A DNA stretch of 64,000 nucleotides. It comes from Haloarcula sp. CBA1127. GTDB lineage: Archaea; Halobacteriota; Halobacteria; Halobacteriales; Haloarculaceae. Shown here piece after piece: positions 42,572-50,952 of this stretch (the stretch's first letter is position 1; each line of letters opens with the position of its first letter). The translations under genes and the position numbers were made by a program. Under the pieces are notes generated by a model that made no database searches, was not told where the DNA came from, and worked only from the letters and a program-made list of their open reading frames with translations. The DNA lies in assembly GCF_001485575.1 (NCBI RefSeq), contig NZ_BCNB01000006.1, positions 1,426,001 to 1,490,000 of the forward strand. Reading direction: 5' to 3'.

Positions 42572-42656
42572 GCCGAGGTAGCCTAGCCTGGCCAAGGCGG
42601 TTGCTTCGAGAGCAACTGTCCTCACGGACTCAGGAGTTCAAATCTCCTCCTCGGCG
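42572..42656 (+). tRNA. tRNA-Ser(CGA)
   Basis: The acceptor stem GCCGAGG (42572-42578) pairs with CCTCGGC (42649-42655), with discriminator G at 42656. D stem GCCT/AGGC. Anticodon stem GTTGC/GCAAC encloses the loop TTCGAGA, giving anticodon CGA (reads UCG). A long variable arm (GTCC-TCAC-GGAC) is as expected for serine. T stem AGGAG/CTCCT with loop TTCAAAT. CCA is not encoded. No intron. Confidence 0.96.
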
Positions 42657-42790
42657 CTACACAATTTGTCTACATCTGAACAGCGCATAGGATTGCGTCT
42701 GATCCGCACGCAGTGGAAGGACGCATCGGTTATCGCAGGAATCGCGTTGAGGGCGGACACGTCTTGTCAGGTCAGTCCAGCGACGAGTAG

Positions 42791-43615
42791 CTATTGCGGG
42801 CTCGCTCCGCTGTCAGACTGACTGGCTGCGTCCGACCCATCGTCCGTGGTATCGTCGGCGTCAGCAACCGTGGGCGAGTCCGACTTGCCGCTGGTCGCCC
42901 CAGTCGTCGCGGTCTGTCCCTCTTGGAACGGTACATCCTCATCTCGTTCCGGTGTGAGTTCCGAACGAACCAGATCACCGAATTCAGCGGGTTCGTACAC
43001 TTGGTTGATGGAGATTGTCAGCCCACCGCTAGCACCGGATCGTACGGCGACGTTCCCCAGCCCGAACAGTGAGTCCCAGACAGAGCGGTATTCCTCAACG
43101 CCGCGGACCTTCTGCAGTGGGACCTCGTTGCGGAGGAGCGAGACGAACCGGTACTCTTCAACGACTCGCTGATTCGTCAGGAAGTAGGTGGTGAGCGTGT
43201 TCTGCCAGTACCGATACAGTCCTCTGGAGAACAGGAATAGTCCGCCAGCGAGCACGAGTGTTGGCTGGTACAGCGGGCGTTGAGTGACGTACAGCAGGTA
43301 GCCACCGAGTCCGAGAATGGGTACAGCAATCCCGGCCTCTGCGAGCGCGTTTCGCTGTGCAGGCTTTCGGTCTTCGACGATGTGCTCGCCGTCGCGCAAC
43401 TGCAACGCTTCAGGCGCGGCAACAGAGTGAACATACACCCCCATTCCGGTGATGAACAGACCGAACCCCATCGTGATGAGTCCAACCGAGGGCGGCGTCT
43501 CGGGTTGCGATGGGACCAGTGGGTACGTAGCGGCAAACCAGTAGAAGTAGATACCGGACGCAATCATCGGACCGCCAAAGATTGAGCCCCAGACGGCGGG
43601 AAGTCCTCGCGCCAT
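42791..43615 (-). CDS. Membrane protein with bacterial PH (bPH2-like) domain
   Basis: A 274-residue protein. Four hydrophobic helices (about 8-30, 44-66, 90-112, 116-134) precede a YdbS/bPH2-like domain with YFLTNQRVVEEYRFVSLLRNEVPLQKVRGVEEYRS split by short turns. The C-terminal 45 residues are a disordered acidic Ser/Thr/Asp tail. It follows the secreted protein gene at 43619 by 3 bp on the same strand, so the pair is one operon. Function unknown. Confidence 0.8.
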   Translation of the reverse strand: MARGLPAVWGSIFGGPMIASGIYFYWFAATYPLVPSQPETPPSVGLITMGFGLFITGMGVYVHSVAAPEALQLRDGEHIVEDRKPAQRNALAEAGIAVPILGLGGYLLYVTQRPLYQPTLVLAGGLFLFSRGLYRYWQNTLTTYFLTNQRVVEEYRFVSLLRNEVPLQKVRGVEEYRSVWDSLFGLGNVAVRSGASGGLTISINQVYEPAEFGDLVRSELTPERDEDVPFQEGQTATTGATSGKSDSPTVADADDTTDDGSDAASQSDSGASPQ

Positions 43616-43618
43616 CTG

Positions 43619-45250
43619 TCAGGCTCCCCTAACCATTTCGTAGAGCATCGCAAAGACGGAACTGACTGTCCCGACGAGTGTCAACGTCATTTGATCAAGG
43701 GTCGTTCCGCCGCATTCATTGAAGAAGCCCCGTTCACATGTCTCGCCGCTTGTTCCGTTGTCGTTGTCCGGTTGGCTCGCAAAGGTAGGTGTCTCTCGTG
43801 GTGTTTGAGTCGCCGCTGTCTCCGTGGTACTTCCATGGACTGTGACATCGTGGCTGGCGAGGGACGTGTTGCCGACAGTGATAGACTGTGTGACGGGATG
43901 TGAAGTGAGTGGGAATACTGCTCGCTTGATCTTTGAGTACGCGACAGCAAACTCGACGGTCTGTCGTTCCCCCGCGGGGATCTCGATACTCCGCGTCGCG
44001 ACAGTGGTCCCATTGATTCGGTAGACGAACTGGCCATCGAACGCGGCTGTGTCAACGTTTCTGACAGTTACTGCGACTATGTGATGTTCGCCTTCGCGGA
44101 CGTCTGTTGGAAACGTCGGCTCCTGAGCCGCGAGCGAGTCCGCACTCGCGCCAGATCCACTTTGCAGCTGGACAGCGTCACCGATGCTGGCTCCACCGGC
44201 GGTACTAATACTATGGTCGTAGGTCCGGCCTCGCTGGACGGCTGGAGTCGCTGCCTCGATCCGGTCCGCGGTGACAGCAAACGCAACCTGCTGTCGCTCG
44301 CCGCCACCCACTGTGACAGTCTTTTCGGCGACAGGTTTCCCTGCGAAGCGGTAGGTTACATCCCGTGTGACCGTTGTTTCACCGGGGTTCGAGACGGTCG
44401 CCAGTACGATGAACTGCCGGTCGTTCGGTGCCGTTACGGGATCTTGGAACCCGTTAATTGTCAGATCGATATCCGGCGTTATGCGCACATACCGTGGCAC
44501 ACCTTCTCCGGACTCATTGCGGACGCCGTGCACGTACGTCCCCGTATCGATCGATTCTGTACCAGTCATTCGTCCGTCAGCGGTCTGCTTGAAACGGAGT
44601 TCCTGCGACTCGCCGGCATCTAATACGACTGTTCGGTTGTTCACTGTCGCTTCGTTGAACCGGTACTCGATCCGCTCTGAGCGGACCTCCTCGGAGGGGT
44701 TTCGCACCATCGCTGTCACCGTGTACGTTTCTCCTGGGCGTATCCGGTCCGGCGCTGAGAGGTTCGCGATTGCGATTCCTGGCGGTGCGTCGATGTGTGT
44801 TCTGGTGCTACCCTCGGTCTCCTGCACCGTACGCGTGGACGTAGGTGTTGCTGTCTGTGTGGGAGCAGATGGCGTACTTCGTGTCGGCGACGCCGTGTGT
44901 GTGGGTGTTGGCGTCGCGGTATGTGCGGGTGTCGGTGTTGGGGTCGCCGTAGGTGTTGGCGTCGCGGTATGTGTGGGTGTCGGTGTTGGGGTCGCCGTAG
45001 GTGTTGGTGTAGACGTCGCATTTGGCGTTTCGGTCCGTGCTGGCGTCGTATTCTGTGACGTTCCAACCGATTGTGTTGGTGGGAGTCTCACTTGTTCGGC
45101 CGATACTGTGGGTCCAATCGTGGACCGCAAATCGTCACTATCATCGGTTGCGGCCACACCCGCTGTTGCCAGCGGACTCAGTATCACAAATGCACCGACG
45201 AGCAGGGCCAAAGAGACCATTGCTGGAGGGTACTCTGTATTGGGAAGCAT
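43619..45250 (-). CDS. Secreted protein with Thr/Pro repeat stalk and three CARDB-like domains
   Basis: A 543-residue exported protein. The N-terminal signal peptide VSLALLVGAFVILSPLATAG lies at about 12-31. A Thr/Pro/Ala-rich stalk (about 65-140) is made of TPTPTATPTPTP-like repeats encoded by tandem 48-bp DNA units. Three similar domains of about 95 residues follow (starting near IAIANLSAPDRIRPGETYTV, IDLTINGFQDPVTAP and EPTFPTDVREGEHH). They have the CARDB/Ig-like pattern VTV-N-G or VRN. A weak hydrophobic segment ends the chain. The stalk is likely O-glycosylated (inference). It is the first gene of an operon with the PH-domain protein. Confidence 0.75.
   Translation of the reverse strand: MLPNTEYPPAMVSLALLVGAFVILSPLATAGVAATDDSDDLRSTIGPTVSAEQVRLPPTQSVGTSQNTTPARTETPNATSTPTPTATPTPTPTHTATPTPTATPTPTPAHTATPTPTHTASPTRSTPSAPTQTATPTSTRTVQETEGSTRTHIDAPPGIAIANLSAPDRIRPGETYTVTAMVRNPSEEVRSERIEYRFNEATVNNRTVVLDAGESQELRFKQTADGRMTGTESIDTGTYVHGVRNESGEGVPRYVRITPDIDLTINGFQDPVTAPNDRQFIVLATVSNPGETTVTRDVTYRFAGKPVAEKTVTVGGGERQQVAFAVTADRIEAATPAVQRGRTYDHSISTAGGASIGDAVQLQSGSGASADSLAAQEPTFPTDVREGEHHIVAVTVRNVDTAAFDGQFVYRINGTTVATRSIEIPAGERQTVEFAVAYSKIKRAVFPLTSHPVTQSITVGNTSLASHDVTVHGSTTETAATQTPRETPTFASQPDNDNGTSGETCERGFFNECGGTTLDQMTLTLVGTVSSVFAMLYEMVRGA
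44905..45000 (+). repeat. Two tandem 48-bp units in the Thr/Pro stalk
   Basis: Units 44905-44952 and 44953-45000 are identical except for one C/T difference. A partial third copy starts at 45001. They encode Thr-Pro-Ala-His-rich peptide on the minus strand. This is a candidate variable-number repeat. Confidence 0.8.
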
Positions 45251-46099
45251 ATGCTGAAAGTATCGTATCTATATTAATTATCGTATTTTTAGATTACAGC
45301 GACTGTCACCAGTGATAGACGGATTTTCAATTATGCGTTCGCTGTCATAGCTAATTGACTGGGCGGCAACCGCTGGATAGTATTTCATCGGTATAGATAT
45401 GGCTGAGATGTCGGTATGAATAAACGTTTGCCCAGAACAATCAAATATGAGAAATGTCGACTGTTTCTGTTCAGAGCCAATGGAATATACTCAGTATAAA
45501 GACGTCTGGACCGTCTCACTAACTGGAAAAAACGATCGGCGGTCGGTTGTCCCCGTTAGCGATACTGTAGCCATTAGAGGCAGTAACGTCCGAAAATACA
45601 GTTTCAAAGCAAAAAGAGAAAACAGAACTATTCTAATCAGTGACAGCGCTATTCGAGTTTGTACTTGTGTCAACCGTCGCTTCTAGTTTCGCATTTGTCA
45701 TTATATGCAGCCTTATATAACAAGCCCGAGCTTATATACACTGGTCAGTACTGTATTATTTACTACAGATACTTACTGTCACCTGAAAGAGAGCCACACA
45801 GCTGGCTGGCCTCACGCAGGCGCGAATGAATTGTATCGGTTCATGACTGTGGATATTTATCTGTACTACCTTAGTATGAAATCTAACTATTTTTGGGTCT
45901 TTTCATAGGTAACAGACGTTGAAGCCATTCAACGCAGGCATTCGAGTGAACCATTGGGTCGGTTGTCCTCGATTTGATTATCTCAATAACTTATCAAGAT
46001 GTGGTAAGTGGATTATTATCTCTCCATCGGCGTTCTCTGACGGAACAACTCGCCGAGTGACAGCGCTGGGTCTCAGACGGAGCGTATCTGATCGACGGC
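45251..46099. other. 850-bp AT-rich intergenic region, no gene seen
   Basis: The longest non-coding stretch in the window and clearly more AT-rich than its surroundings. Open frames are short (60-80 codons), have AT-rich third positions and no recognisable product. It contains several TATA-like motifs (TTATATA near 45710-45740) and an imperfect inverted repeat at 45512-45571. It may be a remnant of a mobile or foreign segment (inference). Confidence 0.55.
45512..45571. repeat. Imperfect inverted repeat, arms about 29 bp
   Basis: The left arm (GTCTCACTAACTGGAA...) and the reverse complement of the right arm (GTATCGCTAACGGGGA...) agree at roughly 20 of 29 positions, centred at about 45540. As a result opposite-strand frames encode similar peptides (SLTGKNDRRS and SLTGTTDRRS). 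Confidence 0.55.
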
Positions 46100-47956
46100 T
46101 CAGGTCAGCAGGAAAATCAATACGCTGATCGTCATTACGACGAGAATAAACGCGCCAGCCAGCGCACCACCCATCGAGACCATCGCGTTGGCAGTCGAGG
46201 CCAGCGTCTCGGTCCGGTCGTTGCCGAACACCGTCACGGTCGCCTGTTCGCTCGCCATGCCGGCCTCGACAGGTTCGACGTCGGCGACAGCTCTGTCGAC
46301 GAGGTCGCCGATGAGCGCAACGATCTCCTTCTCGGGGATCGCCTGTCCGACCTGGTTCTCGGCCTCGACAGTATTGACGATATGGGTGTCACTGGTCATT
46401 ACCTCCACCATATCCACGCCTTCGATGGCGTCGATGATGCGCTGGCGGAGGCCCGGCTCCATGTTATTGCCGTCGATGAGTACGTACGCCGTTCGCTGGT
46501 CGTTGACCTCGAAGACACAGACGCGGATCCCGAGCGGGCCGATGCCCTCTTTGGGTTCCCAGGGGGTCTCGTCCCAGGCGACGCCACAGCGGAGTCGGCC
46601 AGTTCCAGCGTCCGTGAGCAGGCTTCCAAGCTGTCCAGCGCCGTGAAGCATATCGAAGGACCGCTGACTGCCGGGAACGACGTGGCCGAGGTCGTCGCCT
46701 TCGAGCCCGTCGTTGCAGTTGTGCGCGTCAACCAGAAGCACGTCGTCGAGTCCGTCGGCCCGCGCTTCCGACATCGCCGAGAGTCCAACGGCGTACTCCA
46801 CGTCGTCGGCACAGCCCGGCGCGTACGTGTTCACGACGAGCGCATCGGAGCCGAAGGCCTGTCCCGTCAGCGTGGCTTCCCCTTCGGTGACGCGAGTCCC
46901 TGCCGTCGCCTGGTCGTCGTATTCGAGGTTCTGGTACGCAGTCTCAGCCGTCGACAGGATGGTGTCGACCTCCCGTTCCGTGACGAGGTTGAAGTCGTGG
47001 CCGGCGGTCGCGTGTGGCGGGAAGGCCAGACCCTCAGCCGACTCGGCGACGCGTCTGGGGAGGTTCCCACCGCCGATTTCGCCCATCGGGCCGGGGTGAA
47101 TCATCGGCAGGACGAATCGGGCTTTCTCCTCGCCGCCCGGCCGGCGGACCGACAATACGGTGACCGGGACGACGGCTTCTTCGCCGATATCCTCGAAGAA
47201 CTCCTCCAGTTCTCGTGTGCCTTCGGCGATGTGCCCAATGAAACCACGGAGGAAATCCAGCGCGGAAACGCCGAGCGAGGAGCGCCACGGTTGGTCGATG
47301 ACGACGAGGAACAGCCAGACCGCCAGCGCGTAGATGACACAGATAACCGCGAGAATGATGAAATCCTGTGGAATAAACCCCTGTACCTGTGGTGGAACCT
47401 CCTCCGGGCGTGAAAGATACTCCCGGAGCATCGGGTTATCGAGGATGAACGCGGTTGCCCCGCTGTATATCGCCAGCAACACGGCGGCAGTGACTGTCTG
47501 GACGCTCGCCGGAATCGTCGCTTTCAGCAGCGAATGCCGCGAGACGGCCATCAGTATCAGCAGTCGGAAGGCGAATATCGATGCCAGCGCGACCAGCAAT
47601 ACGTCGAAGACGAAGTTCTGGCCGAGGCGGACAGTAAAGACGGCGATAACGCCGGCGATGGTCAGCATCGCAATAGTGATGAGTTCACAGATCACCGCAA
47701 GCAGGGTGGCCCGGTTCGGGGTTAGTTGTCCGCCCAGCTGCCGGTCGACCCACGGCGTCACGGCACTGGCGATTGAGGTCGGCAAGCCGATGAGAAACAC
47801 GCCCTGCCAGGCATCGTCGAGGATGAACCGTGAGTCGAACGCAACAATGCCGGTCATCGCCGCGATGACCAGCGCAAAGGCTAGGCTCGTATACCAGGTC
47901 GGAGCCCTGAAAATAAACCGCGAAAGGTTAGCGAGATTTCCCTGTGTCGCCGTCAT
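46100..47956 (-). CDS. DUF2070 family membrane protein
   Basis: A 618-residue archaeal protein. The first half has about six hydrophobic helices. The second half is a soluble domain with PMIHPGPMGEIGGGNLP, HATAGHDFNLVTERE, VLLVDAHNCND and a C-terminal TSDTHIVNTVEA. Multiple His and Asp residues suggest a metal site. A last hydrophobic helix closes the protein. It matches DUF2070 by layout and length. Function is unknown; the soluble domain recalls metallohydrolases (inference). Confidence 0.88.
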   Translation of the reverse strand: MTATQGNLANLSRFIFRAPTWYTSLAFALVIAAMTGIVAFDSRFILDDAWQGVFLIGLPTSIASAVTPWVDRQLGGQLTPNRATLLAVICELITIAMLTIAGVIAVFTVRLGQNFVFDVLLVALASIFAFRLLILMAVSRHSLLKATIPASVQTVTAAVLLAIYSGATAFILDNPMLREYLSRPEEVPPQVQGFIPQDFIILAVICVIYALAVWLFLVVIDQPWRSSLGVSALDFLRGFIGHIAEGTRELEEFFEDIGEEAVVPVTVLSVRRPGGEEKARFVLPMIHPGPMGEIGGGNLPRRVAESAEGLAFPPHATAGHDFNLVTEREVDTILSTAETAYQNLEYDDQATAGTRVTEGEATLTGQAFGSDALVVNTYAPGCADDVEYAVGLSAMSEARADGLDDVLLVDAHNCNDGLEGDDLGHVVPGSQRSFDMLHGAGQLGSLLTDAGTGRLRCGVAWDETPWEPKEGIGPLGIRVCVFEVNDQRTAYVLIDGNNMEPGLRQRIIDAIEGVDMVEVMTSDTHIVNTVEAENQVGQAIPEKEIVALIGDLVDRAVADVEPVEAGMASEQATVTVFGNDRTETLASTANAMVSMGGALAGAFILVVMTISVLIFLLT

Positions 47957-48011
47957 TTTTGTATCACACCCTACGAGCGAATATAAAACCAGTTACATCA
48001 CGCTTCAGCGA

Positions 48012-48581
48012 TTACTGGCGGGCGACAGACTGCTGGTCACAGACCGACAGGAAGTTCTCGAACACTTCCTCGCCCTCTTCGGTGTGAGCGACCTCTGGAT
48101 GCCACTGGACGCCGTATATCGCTTCGTCAGTGTTGCTCATCGCCTCGACGCCACAGACATCGGAGGTCGCGGTCCGCTCGAATCCGGGCGGGACTTCCTT
48201 CACTTCGTCGGCGTGACTGGCCCACACACGCGTTTCGGGATGGAGCGAGCCGAGAAGCGGATCGTCCTCATCAAGGATGTCGACCGTTACGTCCGCGTAG
48301 CCGCCGTACTCGCCGCCGCCGACCCGGCCGCCGAGCTCGTCGGCGATGAGTTGCATCCCTAGACAGATACCGAGCACGGGCACGTCGAGGTCAAGATACT
48401 CGGGACAGTTCCCGATATCGTCCATGTCCGGACCGCCGGAGAGGACGATGCCGTCGGCGTCGATTTCCTCCGGGGGTGTCGTGTTGTCCCTGAGCGAGAC
48501 GTCGACGCCCATGTCACGGAGCGCGCGTTGCTCCAGATGTGTGAACTGTCCGTGATTGTCGATAACGTCGATTCGGGTCAT
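48012..48581 (-). CDS. guaAA: GMP synthase subunit A (glutamine amidotransferase)
   Basis: A 189-residue class I glutaminase that feeds ammonia to the separate GMP synthase ATPase subunit. The catalytic triad is C73 in LGICLGMQ, then H161 and E163 in QWHPEVAHTEEG. Length matches archaeal two-subunit GMP synthase. The start is ATG 48581 (MTRIDVIDNHGQFTH). The upstream open frame is an artefact that would overlap the next gene. Subunit B is not in the window. Confidence 0.95.
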   Translation of the reverse strand: MTRIDVIDNHGQFTHLEQRALRDMGVDVSLRDNTTPPEEIDADGIVLSGGPDMDDIGNCPEYLDLDVPVLGICLGMQLIADELGGRVGGGEYGGYADVTVDILDEDDPLLGSLHPETRVWASHADEVKEVPPGFERTATSDVCGVEAMSNTDEAIYGVQWHPEVAHTEEGEEVFENFLSVCDQQSVARQ

Positions 48582-48649
48582 TACTGACGCGAAGGCTACG
48601 AAGGCGTATATATCTCCTGATGCGGTCGACAGTTCCCCCGTGTCCGGCT

Positions 48650-49747
48650 TCAGGGCCACTCTCGGAGGGTCTGGCGAACCTCGTCGAGAACGGTCGGCCC
48701 ACACAGTTCTAACGTCACGACATTGCCGTCGTCCGAGGTCGTGAGGTGTACTGCCCCGCCGTAACTCTCGACGATCCACGTCGTCAGCCACAGCCCGACA
48801 CCCTTTGAGTGGCGCAGTTGCGTCTCCGCGCCGCTGTCGAGGACATCTCGTTCGTGCTGTGGAATCGACGGACAGTTATCACCGATATGCACGAACACGG
48901 TTCGGCCGTGCTCCTCGACGGAGATATACAGCGTCGGGGTTGCCTCACAGTGGACGACCGCGTTCTCGATGACGTTCTGTAACACCACGTCAAGCATCCA
49001 GTCGGCATACACCTTCGACTGGTCCGGGAGGTCGAGATCAACAGTCGTCTCCGGATACGATTGTGTGATCCTTTTCGCCTGTTCCCTGACGCATGGCACG
49101 AGGTCGATCGGCTGCTGTGCGCGACGGTCCGCGTCGAACGCGAACTCTATCTGTCTCGCCTTCTCCGTAGTGTCGATGATCTCGTCGATGGTGTCGTTCA
49201 ACTGCTCGACGTGTGCACGCGACTTGGGATCACCACGCTCTGCCGTTTCCCGCTGCAGTTCGCCGAGGTGGCCGAGCGCGACGTTGAGATCGTTCCGGAG
49301 GTCGTGTCGAAGCACTCGAAACAGCACTTCGTTGCTCTGGGCGAGCCGGCGTCGGGACCGCCGGAGTTCGAGCAGCCACCCGAACAAAATGCCGCCGAAC
49401 CCGCCGACTGCGACGCCACTTGCAAGGATCAATGGAACCATCGAGGACTGCGGCACTGGCGCGAGCAACACGACGATTTGGATGACGGTAAACAGCGCGA
49501 TGCCAAGCCCGCACCACTCCGCCGCGGTCCATATCTGGTCGCCGGACAGTCCGCTCACCGGGAGCCAGTAGTTCGCTGCTACCAGGGCTAGCGCCGGTGT
49601 CAACCCCACGCTGAGGATGACCACGTCTACCGGGGAGGGCTGGACGATAGACATGCCGTGGGCGAGTAATGCGCCGGAAATCACGACGCCCGTCGCGACG
49701 ACATATCCCGTCCCCAGCGACTGTTTCGTGAGCGCCGGAGAGGTCAC
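48650..49747 (-). CDS. Sensor histidine kinase with membrane N-terminus
   Basis: A 365-residue kinase. Four hydrophobic helices in the first 125 residues form the sensor. The phospho-acceptor is H148 in FRVLRHDLRNDLNVALGHL. The N box is LQNVIENAVVH. The G boxes are GDNCPSIP and HSKGVGLWLTTWIVESYGG. No response regulator is adjacent, as is frequent in haloarchaea. The signal is unknown, and there is no PAS or HAMP domain. Confidence 0.93.
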   Translation of the reverse strand: MTSPALTKQSLGTGYVVATGVVISGALLAHGMSIVQPSPVDVVILSVGLTPALALVAANYWLPVSGLSGDQIWTAAEWCGLGIALFTVIQIVVLLAPVPQSSMVPLILASGVAVGGFGGILFGWLLELRRSRRRLAQSNEVLFRVLRHDLRNDLNVALGHLGELQRETAERGDPKSRAHVEQLNDTIDEIIDTTEKARQIEFAFDADRRAQQPIDLVPCVREQAKRITQSYPETTVDLDLPDQSKVYADWMLDVVLQNVIENAVVHCEATPTLYISVEEHGRTVFVHIGDNCPSIPQHERDVLDSGAETQLRHSKGVGLWLTTWIVESYGGAVHLTTSDDGNVVTLELCGPTVLDEVRQTLREWP

Positions 49748-49817
49748 TTTAGTAACTGGTTACGGCGTGCCTACTTATCTGTGCGGCAGTAATTATCAAA
49801 TAAGATATTCTGCGCGC

Positions 49818-50366
49818 CTATGAGTCGTCGTAGCGGTCGGCCGCCGATTCGAAGCCCAGTTCTGACTGCTCCTTCGAGCGGCGCTGCTCCCGCTGAGCGA
49901 TGGCTTCGGGGTCCGGATTCGCGTCGTCGTCGAGTCGCGCCCACGACTGGTGAATCTTCGCGTGACACCACCGACAGAGAAATACCGTTATTTCGTGTGA
50001 CAACTCGGACCCTCCCTCGCGGTACGAGAGGTGGTGTTCTTCCAGCAAGGGTCGCTCGTCTGAGTGGGCCATCCGCCGCTCTTTGAGTCCGCACCGAACA
50101 CACTCCCGGTCGTGGTTCCGGGAGCGGAAATGTGGGCAGTCAGCCCAGTCCCATTCCGGCTCCGCGTCTGCGTCCGCGTTATCGGGCGCAATTGCTGCCG
50201 GACAGCGAAAGTCATCGGCACTCCGGGCATTGGCAAATTCGGGGTCGTGGTGGCCGTGTTCGCGCGCCCAACGACACTTTCCCTCGCTGGTGACGAAGTC
50301 ACACCGCTGGACGTGGTCGTACGGGTCGTCGACGCCGACGGACGTCCCCCCAGGAGCCTTCTCCAT
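49818..50366 (-). CDS. HNH-type zinc-finger protein
   Basis: A 182-residue soluble protein. The N-terminal part has several Cys and His residues (CDFVTSEGKCRW, then FRCPAA, DWADCPHF, ECVRCGLKERR) that look like two zinc knuckles. The C-terminal part has LLEEHHLSYREGGSELSHE and FLCRWCHAKIHQSW, the beta-beta-alpha metal arrangement of HNH nucleases. DNA cleavage is possible but not shown. The ATG at 50366 is preferred to the longer frame, which runs into the divergent DUF192 gene. Confidence 0.75.
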   Translation of the reverse strand: MEKAPGGTSVGVDDPYDHVQRCDFVTSEGKCRWAREHGHHDPEFANARSADDFRCPAAIAPDNADADAEPEWDWADCPHFRSRNHDRECVRCGLKERRMAHSDERPLLEEHHLSYREGGSELSHEITVFLCRWCHAKIHQSWARLDDDANPDPEAIAQREQRRSKEQSELGFESAADRYDDS

Positions 50367-50447
50367 ATCATGTAGCCCGTGCCGTGCCCCCTCAAACCCT
50401 CCGTTCCGACAGAAGCCTTTTTGCCCACCTACGACTTCCGCGGTGGT

Positions 50448-50795
50448 ATGCGGCTCGTTCACGACCCCGATGGCGCGGCTCGCCCCCTCGCGACGGAGGT
50501 AGAGTACGCCGAGTCGATGCTCGAACAGGGCCGGGGATTGATGTTCCGGGCATCGATTCCCGACGACTACGCGCTCGTCTTTCCCTTCGACCACGCGAGC
50601 CGACAGTTCATCCATATGCTGTTCGTCCGGTTCCCGCTCGACGTACTCTGGCTCGTTGACGAGGAGGTTCAGGCCGTCGAAACCCTACAGCCCTGGCGCT
50701 CGGTCGGCTACGCGAACGCGGACACTGTCATCGAACTGCCCGGTGGCGCGGCGTCGGACGTTTCCGAGGGCGATACGGTCCGTCTGGAAGCCTGA
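50448..50795 (+). CDS. DUF192 family protein
   Basis: A 115-residue protein of the DUF192 family. GRGLMFRASIPDDYALVFPF and IHMLFVRFPLDVLWLVDEE are the family landmarks (RGLMFR...M.F..FPLDV). Family members in bacteria are often exported; this one lacks a signal peptide. Function unknown. The ATG at 50448 is the natural start; the divergent HNH gene begins 81 bp away. Confidence 0.88.
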   Translation: MRLVHDPDGAARPLATEVEYAESMLEQGRGLMFRASIPDDYALVFPFDHASRQFIHMLFVRFPLDVLWLVDEEVQAVETLQPWRSVGYANADTVIELPGGAASDVSEGDTVRLEA

Positions 50796-50833
50796 ACGCG
50801 ACAGGCATGGGGTGTGGTAGTCAGTTCCGTCAC

Positions 50834-50842
50834 CTTTTAGAC
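50834..50842 (+). promoter_or_regulatory. TATA-like box upstream of the leuA leader
   Basis: CTTTTAGAC lies about 30 bp before the ATG of a 23-codon ORF at 50868 and more than 110 bp before leuA, so the transcript probably starts next to the mini-ORF. Confidence 0.5.
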
Positions 50843-50867
50843 CGTGAAGATTGGAGTAGACACCACT

Positions 50868-50939
50868 ATGTCGGAACACCCGACGGAGGATAGAGGAAGT
50901 CGCCGCGAGGCGGCTGGCCGCGAAATTCGTGGCGCGTGA
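50868..50939 (+). CDS. Possible 23-aa leader peptide upstream of leuA
   Basis: The mini-ORF begins MSEHPTEDRGSRREAAG and ends REIRGA. Its ATG sits where a leaderless transcript from the 50834 TATA box would begin. Its stop lies 13 bp before the leuA GTG. The peptide is rich in Arg and Glu and has one Ile and no Leu or Val, so classic Leu-codon attenuation is not indicated. The mRNA contains a small perfect hairpin GCCGC-GAG-GCGGC at 50902-50914. Regulation by coupled translation is inference. Confidence 0.4.
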   Translation: MSEHPTEDRGSRREAAGREIRGA

Positions 50940-50952
50940 TGGAGCATCTTCT

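Noticed and set aside
42572-42656. Possible integration site (att) at the tRNA-Ser 3' end
   Set aside because: No integrase and no duplicated tRNA 3' end was found in the flanking sequence.
44880-45010. CRISPR-like array in the repeated stretch
   Set aside because: Units are directly adjacent without spacers and lie in frame in a coding sequence; this is a tandem repeat.
45447-45686. 79-codon frame and nearby short frames in the 850-bp gap
   Set aside because: Codon use is atypical, and the peptide similarity between strands is explained by the inverted repeat.
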